Below the pieces are notes generated by a model. That model was not told the DNA's origin. It ran no database searches and saw nothing but the letters and a program-made list of their open reading frames with translations. Below, piece after piece: positions 8,223 to 19,600 of a stretch of DNA of 64,000 bases; the stretch's first letter is position 1; the number at the start of each line of letters is the position of its first letter. Both the position numbers and the translations under genes were made by a program. Where the stretch lies: positions 124,001 to 188,000 of the forward strand of contig CAJUSP010000002.1 of NCBI GenBank assembly GCA_910589165.1. Direction: 5' to 3'. Source of the stretch: an uncultured Adlercreutzia sp. Its GTDB lineage: Bacteria > Actinomycetota > Coriobacteriia > Coriobacteriales > Eggerthellaceae.

Positions 8223-9080
8223 CTACCACTCCAGAATCTCGTAGCCCTCGGCGTTGGCCGTGCGCGTGAGCGGGCGATCCGGCGTGACGGCGAAGGCCTC
8301 GCGGGCGGCCGACAGCAGCGCGCGGTCGGAATGGTGGTCGCCGTAGGCCCAGGCAAGCTCCCACTTCCCCGGCCCGAACAGCTCGTCGCACAGGCGCGTG
8401 AGCACCACCACTTTCTCGGGCCCCTCGATGGGGGTGCCCTCCACCTCGTTGGTGTAGTTGCCCTGGAAGTCGACCTTCATGCGGGTGGCAATGGCGTACT
8501 GGATGGGGTGGCGCTGCATGGCCGCGGCGATGATGGGCTCGAAGGTGGCCGACACGCACACCACTGCGTGGCCTGCCGCCTCGTGGGCCGCCATGGCCTC
8601 GTCGGCCCCGGGCCGGAAGCGCCCGTCGATGAAGCGGTCGTAGAAATCGTGCAGGAACCGGTTCACCTCGCAGGCCGGGCGCCCTACGAAGGCGCGGAAC
8701 ACGAGCCCACGCACCCAGGCCTCGTTCTGCGGCAGCCGCAGCTTGTAGGCGGCGCCCCAGCCCATAATGCGCGCCAGCACCGACGGCGACAGGCGGCGGG
8801 TACGGGCCAGATGCCGCACCAGCAGCACCGGCGAGTTGCCGCGGATGCAGGTGCCGTCGAAATCGAAGGCGGCCACTTGCACCTTGCCCTCATCGGAAAG
8901 CGCGAAGGGGCGGCCGAGCAACCGATCGGCGCCCAGGGCCGCCGGCGTGATGCGACAGATGCCTTCGGGCAGCGACGCGTCGCTACCGCAGCCGCAGCCG
9001 TCTTCGGGAATTCTCACGTAGGCACTCGAGGCGATGGGCATGATCAAAATCGCTGGTCCTTCTTGACGAGACTCGTTCAT
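8223..9080 (-). CDS. HAD-superfamily (type IB) phosphatase
   Basis: This 285-residue HAD hydrolase resembles the SerB/phosphoserine-phosphatase branch. All four motifs are present: I, DFDGT with nucleophile Asp73 and acid Asp75; II, Ser177 in CVSATF; III, Lys223; IV, GDHHSD with Asp248 and Asp252 for magnesium. The cap after motif I is helical, as in subclass I. About 65 extra residues precede motif I and include a CGCG cluster (29-32), of unknown use. The ATG at 9080 has no clear ribosome-binding site; a TTG (Leu12) preceded by AAGGA, or Met14, are possible alternative starts. The substrate cannot be read from sequence, and no serine-pathway gene is adjacent. Confidence 0.85.
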   Translation of the reverse strand: MNESRQEGPAILIMPIASSAYVRIPEDGCGCGSDASLPEGICRITPAALGADRLLGRPFALSDEGKVQVAAFDFDGTCIRGNSPVLLVRHLARTRRLSPSVLARIMGWGAAYKLRLPQNEAWVRGLVFRAFVGRPACEVNRFLHDFYDRFIDGRFRPGADEAMAAHEAAGHAVVCVSATFEPIIAAAMQRHPIQYAIATRMKVDFQGNYTNEVEGTPIEGPEKVVVLTRLCDELFGPGKWELAWAYGDHHSDRALLSAAREAFAVTPDRPLTRTANAEGYEILEW

Positions 9081-9153
9081 ACAACCCGTCCATGATACCG
9101 CAAGCGCCCCTCCCCCGCCGCCGCCTGCCCCGCAAGCCCATAAAACATTTCGT

Positions 9154-9483
9154 CTACACGGCGAAGAACGCGAGGGCGGCGTACACGGCCACGCCGGCGA
9201 GGGCCGTCCACAGCAGCGAGCGCGTCTTCACCGCCACGAGCGCCGAGGCCACCGCGGCCACCAGCGGAATGCCCGCCGGCCACAGGCCCGCATCGAACAT
9301 GCCGGGGTTCAGAAGGTCGTTGGCCACCAGCGCCGCGAAGGCGGCAGGCGGAATGAACCCGAGGGCCTCGGCCAGGCGCGGCGGCAGCTCGCGGCCCTTC
9401 AGCAAGAACAGCGGGATGACGCGGCAGGCCCACATGGCCAGCACGCAGCCGGCCAGCACGAACCAGAACTCCCCCCAGCTCAT
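9154..9483 (-). CDS. azlD: AzlD-type branched-chain amino acid exporter small subunit
   Basis: A 109-residue membrane protein with about four hydrophobic helices. The conserved CRVIPLFLLKGRELPP region (27-42) and the PPAAFAALVANDLL stretch are typical of AzlD. With AzlC it forms the two-component exporter for branched-chain amino acids and their analogues. Its ATG overlaps the azlC stop by four bases (ATGA), so the two are translationally coupled. No lrp-like regulator is seen next to the pair. Confidence 0.92.
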   Translation of the reverse strand: MSWGEFWFVLAGCVLAMWACRVIPLFLLKGRELPPRLAEALGFIPPAAFAALVANDLLNPGMFDAGLWPAGIPLVAAVASALVAVKTRSLLWTALAGVAVYAALAFFAV

Positions 9484-10211
9484 CGGCGACCCTCCCCCTC
9501 AGGTGAGGCAGGGCGCTTCCTCAGCGTCGTGAACAGGATGGCGGCCGCGACGCCGGCTACGGCGCCGATGAGGATGGCCGGCCCGGTAAGGCCTGCGGCC
9601 TTGCACAGGTACACGCCCAGCATGGCCACCACCATGGCGATGATGTTCGCGCTCGTGAACCGCTGCGTGACGAGCAGGCAGATGAAGATGGCCGTCATGG
9701 CGAAGGCGGCGATGGCCACCGGGATATCCACGGCGGCACCCACCAGGCAGCCGACGATGTTAGACAGCGTCCACGACGTCTGCGAGAAAAGGTTCACCAT
9801 AAGCGCACGGTCCACCGACCAGTTGCCCTCGGCGAAGCGCGCCGTGTTCACACCGTAGGACTCGTCGGTCACCGATGCGGCGAACAGGGCCGCGAGCCAC
9901 TTGGGCGTTGAGGCGCATTCCGGCGCGAAAGAGGCAGCGTAGAGCATCTGGCGCGTGTTCACCAGGGCCACCGAGGCCGTGATGGAGGCCACGCCGGAAC
10001 CCGCCAGGAACATGTTCGGAATCATGAACTGGCCAGCTCCCGAATACAGCAGGATAGAGAAGAGCGCCACCTGCAGCCAGTTGAGCCCGATGGTGTTGCC
10101 CAGAATGCCGCAGGGCAGCCCGATGGCCACGTACCCCAACATAATGGGCACCGCCGCCGAGAACGCCGAAAGTATGTGCTCACGAGAAAACATGACCGCC
10201 ATTATAGACAT
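9480..10211 (-). CDS. azlC: AzlC-type branched-chain amino acid exporter large subunit
   Basis: A 243-residue membrane protein of the AzlC/YgaZ family, partner of AzlD in branched-chain amino acid efflux. Recognisable family segments are GYVAIGLPCGILG (25-37), LLYSGAGQFM and VTDESYGVN (a conserved TDExY motif). Six to seven hydrophobic helices span most of the length, and a basic tail ends at the azlD overlap. The first ATG (10209-10211) follows GGGGGA directly; Met4 or Met7 are equally plausible starts. Its promoter must lie in the hairpin-rich region upstream, beyond which the giant surface-protein gene ends. Confidence 0.92.
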   Translation of the reverse strand: MSIMAVMFSREHILSAFSAAVPIMLGYVAIGLPCGILGNTIGLNWLQVALFSILLYSGAGQFMIPNMFLAGSGVASITASVALVNTRQMLYAASFAPECASTPKWLAALFAASVTDESYGVNTARFAEGNWSVDRALMVNLFSQTSWTLSNIVGCLVGAAVDIPVAIAAFAMTAIFICLLVTQRFTSANIIAMVVAMLGVYLCKAAGLTGPAILIGAVAGVAAAILFTTLRKRPASPEGEGRR

Positions 10212-10261
10212 TCCCCCAAAAAATGCGAGAGGCTGGATCGGGGCGCTGTCTCACCACGAGC

Positions 10262-10282
10262 GGCAAGGGCAGAGCCCTTGCC
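10262..10282. repeat. Short perfect palindrome (REP-like)
   Basis: A perfect 9-bp stem, GGCAAGGGC / GCCCTTGCC, with a three-base loop. It is the kind of GC palindrome that is dispersed in high-GC genomes, but only one copy is visible here, so repeat status is a guess. Confidence 0.5.
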
Positions 10283-10337
10283 CTACGAAAAGCATTTCAT
10301 TGGACTCATAGGTTCGCCTAAGGAAGTCAGCGAGGGT

Positions 10338-10429
10338 CCGACAGGTGCCTGGAATTGTGCTGAACCGCGGCTGAGCGGCCTTTGTGCCGCGAAGGTAAGC
10401 GGTGAAGTGCAAGGCCAGGTGCCTGTCGG
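10338..10429. repeat. Long imperfect inverted repeat with inner hairpin
   Basis: Outer arms 10338-10352 (CCGACAGGTGCCTGG) and 10415-10429 pair with two mismatches. The flanking inner bases continue to pair partially. The centre holds a 5-bp GCGGC/GCCGC stem (10375-10379 with 10386-10390). The 92 bases could fold into one extended rod. Confidence 0.55.
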
Positions 10430-10448
10430 AGCCGCAGCGTCGACAGGG

Positions 10449-10472
10449 CCGAACGGCCGACAGGCCGTTCGG
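10449..10472. repeat. Perfect 10-bp hairpin
   Basis: CCGAACGGCC and GGCCGTTCGG flank a GACA loop. It lies 20 bases from the long inverted repeat. No T-run follows on either strand, so it is not a standard terminator. Confidence 0.6.
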
Positions 10473-10488
10473 AACCCAAGAAGCAGGA

Positions 10489-10520
10489 GGCCCCGCAGGT
10501 AATCAGGGTTCTGCGGGGCC
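10489..10520. repeat. Perfect 10-bp hairpin with 12-base loop
   Basis: GGCCCCGCAG (10489-10498) pairs perfectly with CTGCGGGGCC (10511-10520). It is the next in the series of stem-loops between azlC and the giant gene. Confidence 0.6.
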
Positions 10521-10550
10521 ATCTGCTCGGGCGAGATATGTAAAATCGGG

Positions 10551-10568
10551 CGGCGCGGTGTCGCGCCG
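10551..10568 (-). terminator. Second terminator-like hairpin after the giant gene
   Basis: The 7-bp stem CGGCGCG/CGCGCCG has a four-base loop. On the minus strand it is followed within four bases by TTTT (CCCGATTTTAC). It may back up the hairpin at 10588-10611. Confidence 0.5.
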
Positions 10569-10587
10569 ATCGAAGATTTTCAGGTAA

Positions 10588-10611
10588 GGGGCGGCCGGGT
10601 GGGGCCGCCCC
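10588..10611 (-). terminator. Hairpin directly after the giant gene stop
   Basis: A perfect 9-bp stem, GGGGCGGCC (10588-10596) with GGCCGCCCC (10603-10611), begins seven bases after the stop codon of the giant gene. The T-run is poor, so termination may be partial or shared with the next hairpin. Confidence 0.6.
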
Positions 10612-10617
10612 GGGGGT

Positions 10618-13600
10618 TTACGCGGTGGCTCCCTCCTCTTCGTCTTCCTCCTCGCGGCGGCGGGCGAAGGCGGCCAGGGCCATCGCGGCGGCGGCCATGG
10701 CGGCCAGGGCGAACATCCACACCATCAGCTCGTCGCCAGTCTGCGGGAGCTTCACGTAGAACAGGTTCGTGCCCCACGGCGTGGTGAACACAAGCGTCCG
10801 CCAGTCGTCGTCCTCGCCGGTCATGCCCAGATCCACCGAGCGGCCGTCCTCCTCGGTCCAGTTGTAGGCACCGAGCAAGTTGAACATCTGGCCGTAGGCG
10901 TTGGGGGTCGTGCGGGTGGCGGTGAAGCTTGCCAGCACGCTCATGGCCGGCGTGATGCCCACGCGCGAGCCAGTGCCGATAACGGTGCCGGTGGCCTCGC
11001 CCCAGTCGGAGTCGTTGTTGTCGTCGTTGCCGGCGTTGATGGCCACCCACTCCTTGCCGTCGGGCATCGTCGAGCGCACCCGGTACAGGTAGGGCTTGTC
11101 GTTGCCGTCGACCATGGGCAGGCCGTCGAAGCGGTAGGCGCCGTTGGCGTCGGTCTCCTGCGAGGCCACCTCGGTCCAGCCGTCGTCGGACTTCACCGTC
11201 ATGCCCTCCACCGCGGCGAGCGCCGTGGGGGTGTAGGAGGCGCCGTTGAAGCCGATGGCGGCCGCGTCGAGCACCTTGCGCTCGAGGTACACCGTCATGC
11301 CGGGCACCGCGATGGCCGTCTCGTCCTTCAGGCCGTCGGCCTCGGGGTCGTCGAAGGCCACGCCCGCGATAACCGCCAGCGCGTAGGGCACGAGGCCCGT
11401 GTCGTTGAACTCGGAGTCGACACCCAGCGAGATGACCCACACGGTGCCGTTCGGGCCCAGCAGGTAGGCCGCGCCGTTGCCGACGTACTCGCGCTTGTCG
11501 GAGGGCATGGCCAGCACGATCATGCCGCCCTGCGGGTCGTCGGCCTCGATGAACTTCGTGTCCTCGTTCAGGTCGGAGTCGGTGGAAGCCGTGCCGCGGT
11601 TCAGGTGCGTGACGCCGTAGCCCTTAGGCAGGTCGTCCACGGTCACCTGGAAGCCGTAGAGCACCGTCGTCTCCTTGCCGCCGATCACACGCTTGCCGGC
11701 CACGTCCAGGTTGTCGAAGGTCCAGCGGCCGTCGGCGCCCGACACCGTGGTGGCGTTGAAGGTCTCGTCCAGGTGCCAGCCGGTGCCGGTGGCGTCGGTG
11801 CCGAACCAGTAGCGCTTCAGGCTCACCGGCACGTTCGCGATGCGGCCCGTCTCGGAGGCGTCCTGCACGCCGTCGTAGTTGTCGTCCTGCCACACGATGC
11901 CCGTGATCTTGGCCTGGGCGATGCGGAACAGGCCGAAGCCGTGGGACAGCGAGCTGAACCAGTTCAGGTCGGACCACTGGTTGTCGCCCACGAGCGACGC
12001 CATGCGAGCCTGGTAGGCCTCGTAGAGGCGCTGGTCGCCGGAGTCATCGTAGCAGGGCAGGTTCGGCTCGCCGTCCGCGTTGGTCGGGCTCGTCGTCTCC
12101 TGCTCGATGGGCTTGCCGTCGGCATCGGTGCCGATGGTCTCCAGATACAGAGGCTGCTTGGTCACCTCATCGACGCGGTGCTTGCCGAAGATGGCGTCGT
12201 GGCGCGACTGATCCATGTTCTCCAGCTCTTCCTGGGTGGCGTTGTTGATCCAGGCGATCATCTCCTCGATGTAGGTGTCGCTGTAGTTCGGGTTGGCCAC
12301 CGCCTCGCGGGCCGCCGCGTCGCCGGCCATCATGATGCGGGTGGTGAAGGTCTCGGCGTCGCCGGGCACCTCGGGCTCCTCGGTCTCGCCGGGCACCTCG
12401 GGGGCATCCGGGTCGGTGGGCTCGCCGGTACCGGCGGTGGTGCAGCAGTCGAAGTCGGCGTTGTTCGCATGCTCGCAGCCCTCGACGGTGCAGAAGCCCA
12501 GCTCGTCCTTCTCGTGCAGGCACAGGCCGCACTTGTCGCACAGACCGTCGGCCACGGTGGTCGCCGTGTCCTCGTCCACGTGGTCGCAGTCCACGTCCTC
12601 CGGATCGCGGTTGACCTGCGAGTCGTAGGTGGCGTAGGCGCCGGAAGTCGTCGAGGACTCCGAGCCGTCGGCCAGCGTCGTCAGGATGAGCAGGTCGCCC
12701 GCCTTCTGACCGGCCTCCACCAAATCGGAGGGCAGCGTGTAGTCGCCCTTGTGGCCGGCCTCGTCGGCGATATTCGGGCGCAGGGCCTGGGTATCGTCGT
12801 CGAAGTCGGAGTTCACCGTGTCGTCCACCTTGTCGTCGATGTGCTGCAGCGTGGGCGCCCACACGTCCTCGTCCGGGTAGCTCACGATTTCGGCGCGGTA
12901 GCCGAACAGCACCTTGAAGGCGGCGGAATCGGAGCTGGCCTGGTGGATGCCCGTGCCGTGGGCCAGGAAGTGCCAGTGGCCGTTCTCGTCGGTCACGTCG
13001 AAGGCGGCGCCGGGGATGTATTCCATCTGGTTCTGGTCGAGATACGTCGTGTCGGGCACGCCCAGGTCAAGCACATCGTCGTCATCGAGCGGATAGTACG
13101 GGTACGAGCTGCCAAGGCCATCCTTGGACAGGTCCACGTTGCCGGCGAGGCTGTGGACGGAGTCCTGGGTGAAGGTATAGTCGCGGCGCCACACGCCCTT
13201 CTCCTCGGGAGGCGTCTCGGCACCCACCCAATCGGTCAGGTCGCGCTGAACCTCGGCCCAAGCGCTGTAGATCACGAGCTCGGTCTTGGCGGGCGTCTCG
13301 CCCTCCGCCGGCTCGGTCTCCTCGGCATAGCTCACGAGGAAGTCGGTGTGCTGGTGGTACAGCACGTTCAGCTTAGCCAGGTTCTTCGTGGCCGCCTGGG
13401 CACGGGCTTCGCCGGTCAGATCACGCACCTCACCGCGCAGGTTCTCGATGAAGGCAATCATGGCATCGGCGGCAGCCTTCTGCTGCTCCTCGGTCCACGT
13501 CTCGCCATCCTTGGCCTTGAACGGGTCGGCCAGATTCACAATCTCGGCGTGCTCCTCGGCCGTGAGGCCGGAGCCCTCCAGGCTGCCGTCGCCGGCCGGC

Positions 13601-16600
13601 GTGTCGCCCGGCTTGGCCTCCCAGTAGCCGATGCCCGTCTCGTCGTACCAGTAGCGGACGAGGCGGACCACGGCACCTTCGATGCGCTCCTCGTCCTCGG
13701 CCATGATGCCGTCGGAATCGACATCGTTCCAAATGTTGCCGTCGATGAGCACCGGCAGCTGCTTGGTGAGGCCGGCGTCGAAAGCGCGCTTGTAGTACAT
13801 GCGGTTGGCCAGGTCGTAGTAGGTCTTCAGGTAGCGCACCGCGTAGGCCGACGCCAGGATGCCGCCGTTCAGGTCGGCGTCGTCCTCGATCTTCTCGGCC
13901 ACCACGGCGTAGATCTCGTTGGCCTTCTCGTTCTCGTCGTTGACGTTGTCGGTCAGGCTGGAGTCGAAGCTCGTGAGGTCGGAGTTGTTGCCGGTGCCGG
14001 CGCCCTCCACATGGAAGCGGCTGGCCACGTACTCGCCGGAGTCGTCCACCACCTTGATGGCGTAGCCCGTCAGGTACGGGGTGGCCGCGGTGAACGTCGG
14101 GTCGGCGGCCTCAAGGGCGGCCTGGCGCGCCTCGTAGGCGGCCTTCAGGTCGTCGGCGCCCTCGGCCATGATGGCGTTCATCTGCTCGGCGGACAGCGAC
14201 TTGATCTCGGCGGCGGTCAGCTGCGAGATCATGCCCGCGGTCACCGGGCGCTTGTGCAGGGCCACCAGGTCGGAGGTGGACAGGGCCGTGCCCTTGGCGT
14301 TGACCACGCCGTAGGGCTGGTAGACCTTCTTGATGTCCTCGCCGGGGGCCGCCGGGCGCTTGATATCGCTGTCGACCAGCACGTAGCCGGGCAGGTTGTC
14401 GAAGTCGTAGATGCCCTCCTCGTCGGTGAGCGTCCACAGCTGGTGGTCCTCGATGATCATGCCGCCGCACAGGTCGCACTTGCCGTCGGGCTCGGGACGG
14501 TTGCCGGTGTTGGTCATCTCGTCCACGTGCTCGGCGGTGACAGTCTGCTGCTTGCAGGCATCGCAGATCGCGGTATGGGTGTTGTTGAAGTTGTCCTTCC
14601 AGGTAACGTTCTTATGGGTGCAGGTGAAGGCGCCGCAGCCGTCGCAGTTGCCGTCGCCGTTGGCATCGGCATGAGCCAGGTTGCCCATCACCTTGCCGCA
14701 CTCGTCGCAAGCGACGTCATGGGTGCCGTCGCCCTTGTCGGTGCCGGTGGTGGCGCCGAGGTGCAGGCAGGAGGTGCAGCCGTCGCACTTGCCGTCGCGG
14801 TCGGTGTCGAAGCACGGCTCGTTGACGCCCGTGGCATCGCAGTCCTTGCAGGACCAGTCGTGGAAGCCGTCGGTGGCGGCCGCCGTGTACTCCTTGTTGT
14901 CGTGGGTGCAGGCCGGGTCGGTGCCGGGCGTCTCCACCTCGGTCACCTCGCCGTCGGCGAAGGGCTCCGCCGAGGCAGCCGCCATCGCAGCGCGGGCCAG
15001 CGCGTAGCTCGAGATAGCCGGCGCGGAGATAACGCGCACGCCAGCCGTCTCGGCCCCGGCTTCCCCGTCGGTGGTCTCGCCGGCGTTGTCGCCGGACTCG
15101 TCGCCGCCCTGCTCGGGAATGTCGGGGTTCGGAGTCTCCGGGGTATCCGGGTCCGTCGGCTGGTCGGGATCGACCGGCACCTCGGGCACGTCGGGCACCA
15201 CCGGCTCGTCGGAGGCGTCCTTGTACTGGCGGCCGCCCTCGAAGTTGGTGTTCTCAACCCAGTAGCCGGAGTCCTTCAGCTCGCGCACGCCGTTCTTGTA
15301 CAGCGCGTCGTAGTCGTAGGTGCGGCCGGAGCGGACCAGGTACACCTTGCCGTCGGCACCGGACACCACGTTACTGCCGTTGTTCTCCACCAGGCGCAGC
15401 TGGCCGCGGGGGAACTCGTCGGTGGCGGCGTCGGTGTCCAGGTAGAACACGTTGTTGTCCTCGTCCTCGAGCAGCTGGTTGCCCTTGCTGTCGTAGGTGG
15501 GCACGAAGTAGTACTGCGTGAGGATGACGCGCAGCCCCTCGACGCCCTGCTCGTCCTTGTCGCGGTCGTCGGTGTCGATACGGTCGTCGGAGGTGTCGGC
15601 GTCGTTCTTGCCGTCGTAGTCCTCGTCGTACCAGGCCTGGCCGACCAAGCTGGAGCGGTCGGGCGGCACGAAGCCGGCGTTCATGGCGTTCTGGTCCTGG
15701 CCGGCGGCGAAGTCGTAGCGGTAGGTCACCGCGCCGTCCTCGTCCACGTCCTCGGTCTCCAGCGCGCCGAACTGCCCGGCCACGCTGTCGGCATCGGCGA
15801 TGCCGGCGAGCACGATGCGCCACAGGGCCGTGTTCTTGGAAATCTCGCCCTCGGTGGTGGTGCACTCGTCGATGGAGCAGGCCTCGCCGTTGGTGTGGGC
15901 GTCGCTGCCGGTCTGGATGTTCTCCTCGTCGAGGAACACCGGGTAGTTGTTGGTCTCATACAGGCTCCACACGTGGGCCAGGCCATCGGTGTTGGTGCCG
16001 GCGCCCTTGTCCTCGTCGGTCACCATGGGCTGCACGCGGGAGTTCACGGCGTCGTGGATAGTGCTCTCGGCCTCGAAGGAGGTCACGAGCAGCGAGCTCA
16101 TGCCCTCATCCGCCTTGTTGCCATTCACCTCAACCGTGTAGGAGGCGAGCGTGTAGGTGTACTTGCCCGCCGCGGCGTCCCAAGTGCGGTAGGCCGTGGG
16201 CAGGTTGTCGAACTGGTAGAAGCCGCTCACGGCCTCGCCGCCCAAGCTGCCCTCGGCCACGATGGCCGCGCTGCCCAGGTACTCGTCCATATCGGCCGTC
16301 TTCACGGCTACCATGCCGTTGCCCAGGTAAGTGGACTGCGGAATGGTGAAGGTGAGGCGGTCGGCCGGGGTGGTGCCGTCGGCGGCCACCAGGCCCTTCG
16401 GGTCGAGCACCTGCGTGGGAGCGTTCACGCCGTTCTCGGCGCGCACCGAGGTGTCGTTGCCGAAGTTCGTGTTGCGCACCCACTCGCCGTCAGCGCCCAG
16501 CAGGTACTGCTTCAGCACGACCTGCTTCTCGTTGTAGCCGTATTCGATGTAGTCGGCCTCGGTCTGAGTGCCGTCCTTCTCGGTGGTCACGCGGCGCTCG

Positions 16601-19600
16601 GTATGGTAGTTGTACAGGCCGTCGTAGTCGGCGTCCTCCCACACGAAGCCGTCGATGGCGTAGGCCGGCGGCACGATAAGGCCGCCGTCGTTGTGGTCGC
16701 GGCTCGCGCCCATCATGAGGTCGTAGGCCACGAGCCCGTCGCTCTTCAGCAGCTCCTTCTCGTAGGTCTCGCCGTCCTCGCCGGTGTAGAAGTGGCGGGT
16801 CTGGTCGTCGTTGTTCGAGGCCGGGGCATATACGATGTTGGAATCCTGCGACGTCAGGCCGTTGGGGGTCGTCTTGTCGGCGGCCACGGTCTCCAGCAGC
16901 ACGATGTACTCGTCGTCGGCCGTGAGGGACTTGCCCTCGGTGAGGTCGGAGTTCTCGGTATAGGTAGCACCGGCCACTTGGTACTTGGAACGGAACAGCT
17001 CGTCGGTGGTCACGCGCTGGTCGGTGACGTCCACCTTGTAGCCGTAGACCACCCAGGTGCCGTCGTCGCGCATCGTGGAGGCATCGAGGTTCTCGAAGCT
17101 GTAGGTGCCCTCGCGGTACAGGTCGAAGGACGTTCCGTTGGCCTCAAGGCTCTCGCCCACGGCCAGCTCGTAATCCTTATCGAGGCCCTTGCGGGTGAGC
17201 ACGCGCCCGGTCGTCGTGGTCTGCGGGGTGAACTTGGTGTCGCGCACCCACTGCTTGGAAGCGGCGTCGAACCAGTAGCGCGTCAGCGTCACCTCGTAGC
17301 CGTTCATGGGCTCCTCAGCGGTGCGCTTGCCGTCCTCGTCCACTTCCACATCCTGGATGCCGTTGTTGTTCTCGTCGTTCCACAGGATGCCGCGGATCGA
17401 CTGGCGGGTCGGGTGCACCGCGCCCACGTTGCCGCCGGCCACGGTGTTGTTGTAGAAGTCGTAGGTCTCGACGAGCTGGCCCGCGTCGTTCCACTCGGTC
17501 TTCACAAGCACCTTGGTGGTGTCGACGGTCAGCCAGTCGTAGGCCACCGTACCGGCGGCATCGGCGATAAGCTGGCCGGCCGGCACCGACGCATAGTCGG
17601 AAGTGAGAGCCAGATGCGTGCGGCCCTCGCCCTCGGCCACACCCTCGCTGGCGAGCACGATGCGGCCGCCGGCGATGTTGCCGCCGGCATTCCCGGCAGC
17701 GGTGCGGGTGCCGTCCACGGTGGCGCCGTCGGTGGTCACCACGGAGCTGCGATCGGTCACCACGCGGCCGTTGCGGTTCGCGGCGAAGGCCGCCACGCCC
17801 ACGCGGTCGGTGGTCTCCACGTCGGAATCCACGGTGATGTCGGCGCCCTCGTGGTAGCGGGTGAGCATCCAGGAGTCGGTGCCGTCGGAATCGGAGCCGC
17901 CGCGGCCGAGGCCGTCGATCTCCACCTGATAGCTGGCCAACGAGTAAGTGTCGCCGTACAGCGAGATGCTCGTATCGGCGGCCACCTTCAAGGCCGACGG
18001 GTCGGCGCCCACGCCCACGATGGCAGACGGCAGGTTGCTGAACACGTAGGTGCCGCGGTTCAGGTTCGTGACCACCTTGCCATCCTTCTGGCTAAAGCCG
18101 GTGGAGCCGGTAGTCACGGTGCGCATGCCGTCGTTGTTGTAGGTGATGTTCTCCAGCTTGTTGCCGGTGGTGGTGACGTTGCCCTCCTCGTCGGTCGTGG
18201 TCTCGTCCACAAAGCCGGCCACGTCGCCGTCGAAGGTGGTCACCCGGTTCCAGTTGGCGCCGTCGAAGGCCCACTGGGTCAGGCCCACGGTGCGGCCGGC
18301 CAGGCCGGACTCGTAGTCGGGCTGGAAGATGCCGTCGTAGGAGCGGTTCAGCTCGGCCAGATCGCGGATCGGGTCGGGGGTCAGGCCGCCGGCCGCCCAG
18401 GTGTTCTGGTAGGAGTCGTCCCACATGACACCCTGGATGGTGGTGTGCGGCACGGCCACGAGACCGCCGTCGCCGCCATGCTGATAGGGATTCACGTTCA
18501 TGTCGGTGTCGTAGGTGACGCCGTTGTAGCGCTTGAGCGTCTTGCCCTCGGCCGAGGAGGAGGCGTTGCGCTCGCGGGCGATGACGACCATGCCGTCGGT
18601 ACGCACACGGTAGCTGCCGCTGTCGGCCTTCTCGTTGGCACGGTTCACCAGCATGAAGGTGTCGGCAGTGCCGTCGGTGGCGAAGCTGTGGCTTCCGTCG
18701 GCGCCGAAGGTGTCGGTCTTCGGAGACGTACGGAAGATGTCGGAGTCGCTGTTGACGACGGCGTTCACATCGTCGTTGGCGGCGTTCTGCGGCACCTCGG
18801 TGGCGTGGGCGCGCGTCAGCGTGTAGCCCAGCGGGATGCCGGCCACTTCCACGGTGTAGCCGCAGAGGTACTCGGTGTCGTCGGTGGCACCGGGCTTCTG
18901 GAACGAGGTGGGCACCTCGTCGGTCTTGTAGTAGCCCAGCGGCAGGTCCTGAATGACGTTGCCCTCGGGATCCTTGATCGGCACGCCGTAAGACGTCGTG
19001 GCCGGGGTGGGCGCCACGAGGGAGGTCTCGCCCTTCTCGTTCACCGTGTAGGTGCGCTTCCAGGTGCCGTCGGGATTCTCGTCGGTCTTGTCGTCGGTAT
19101 CGAGGTACCACTGGTAGATGTTCAGCTTCACGCCGCCGATGCCGCGCTCGTTGTCCTCGCGCACGCCGTTGTAGTTGGCATCGTCCCAGATGACGCCCTG
19201 GATGGGAGCCGCGGGCGGCATGATGTAGCCGCCGTTGATGTGGCTCTCGCTCTTGCCGAAGGTCAGGTCGAAGGACACGTCCTTACCATCGCCGGTGGCA
19301 TCGAGGCGATACTGGGTCTGGTCGGCGCTGTTCGGGCGGTTGCCGTTGGCGTCGGCGGTGTTGGAGCCGGCGAGCACCACCATGGAGTCCAGGGTATGGA
19401 TCTTGCCGTCGGAGTTGTTGGCGAGGGCACGAACCAGCGGGAAGGTGTCCAGGCCGTAGCGGTACTCGTACGGGCTGCCGGAATTCACGTTCGACAGACC
19501 CTTGGAATTCCACAGGTCGAAGTCGGCGTCGTCTACCGAGGTGTCGTGGGTGGCGGTCATCTCGTACTTGCCCGGCTTGAAGGACAGGTTGCCGCGGATG

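Larger units (their letters stand above)
10212..10617. other. Gene-free, hairpin-rich intergenic region
   Basis: These 406 bases between the giant gene and azlC hold no convincing coding sequence; the open frames are short and lack ribosome-binding sites. They contain at least six stem-loops, annotated separately where clear. They could be stacked terminators, a dispersed palindromic repeat, or a structured small RNA. Confidence 0.7.

Noticed and set aside
10283..10522. A 79-codon minus-strand frame in the intergenic region
   Set aside because: It overlaps several strong stem-loops and has no ribosome-binding site or recognisable sequence.
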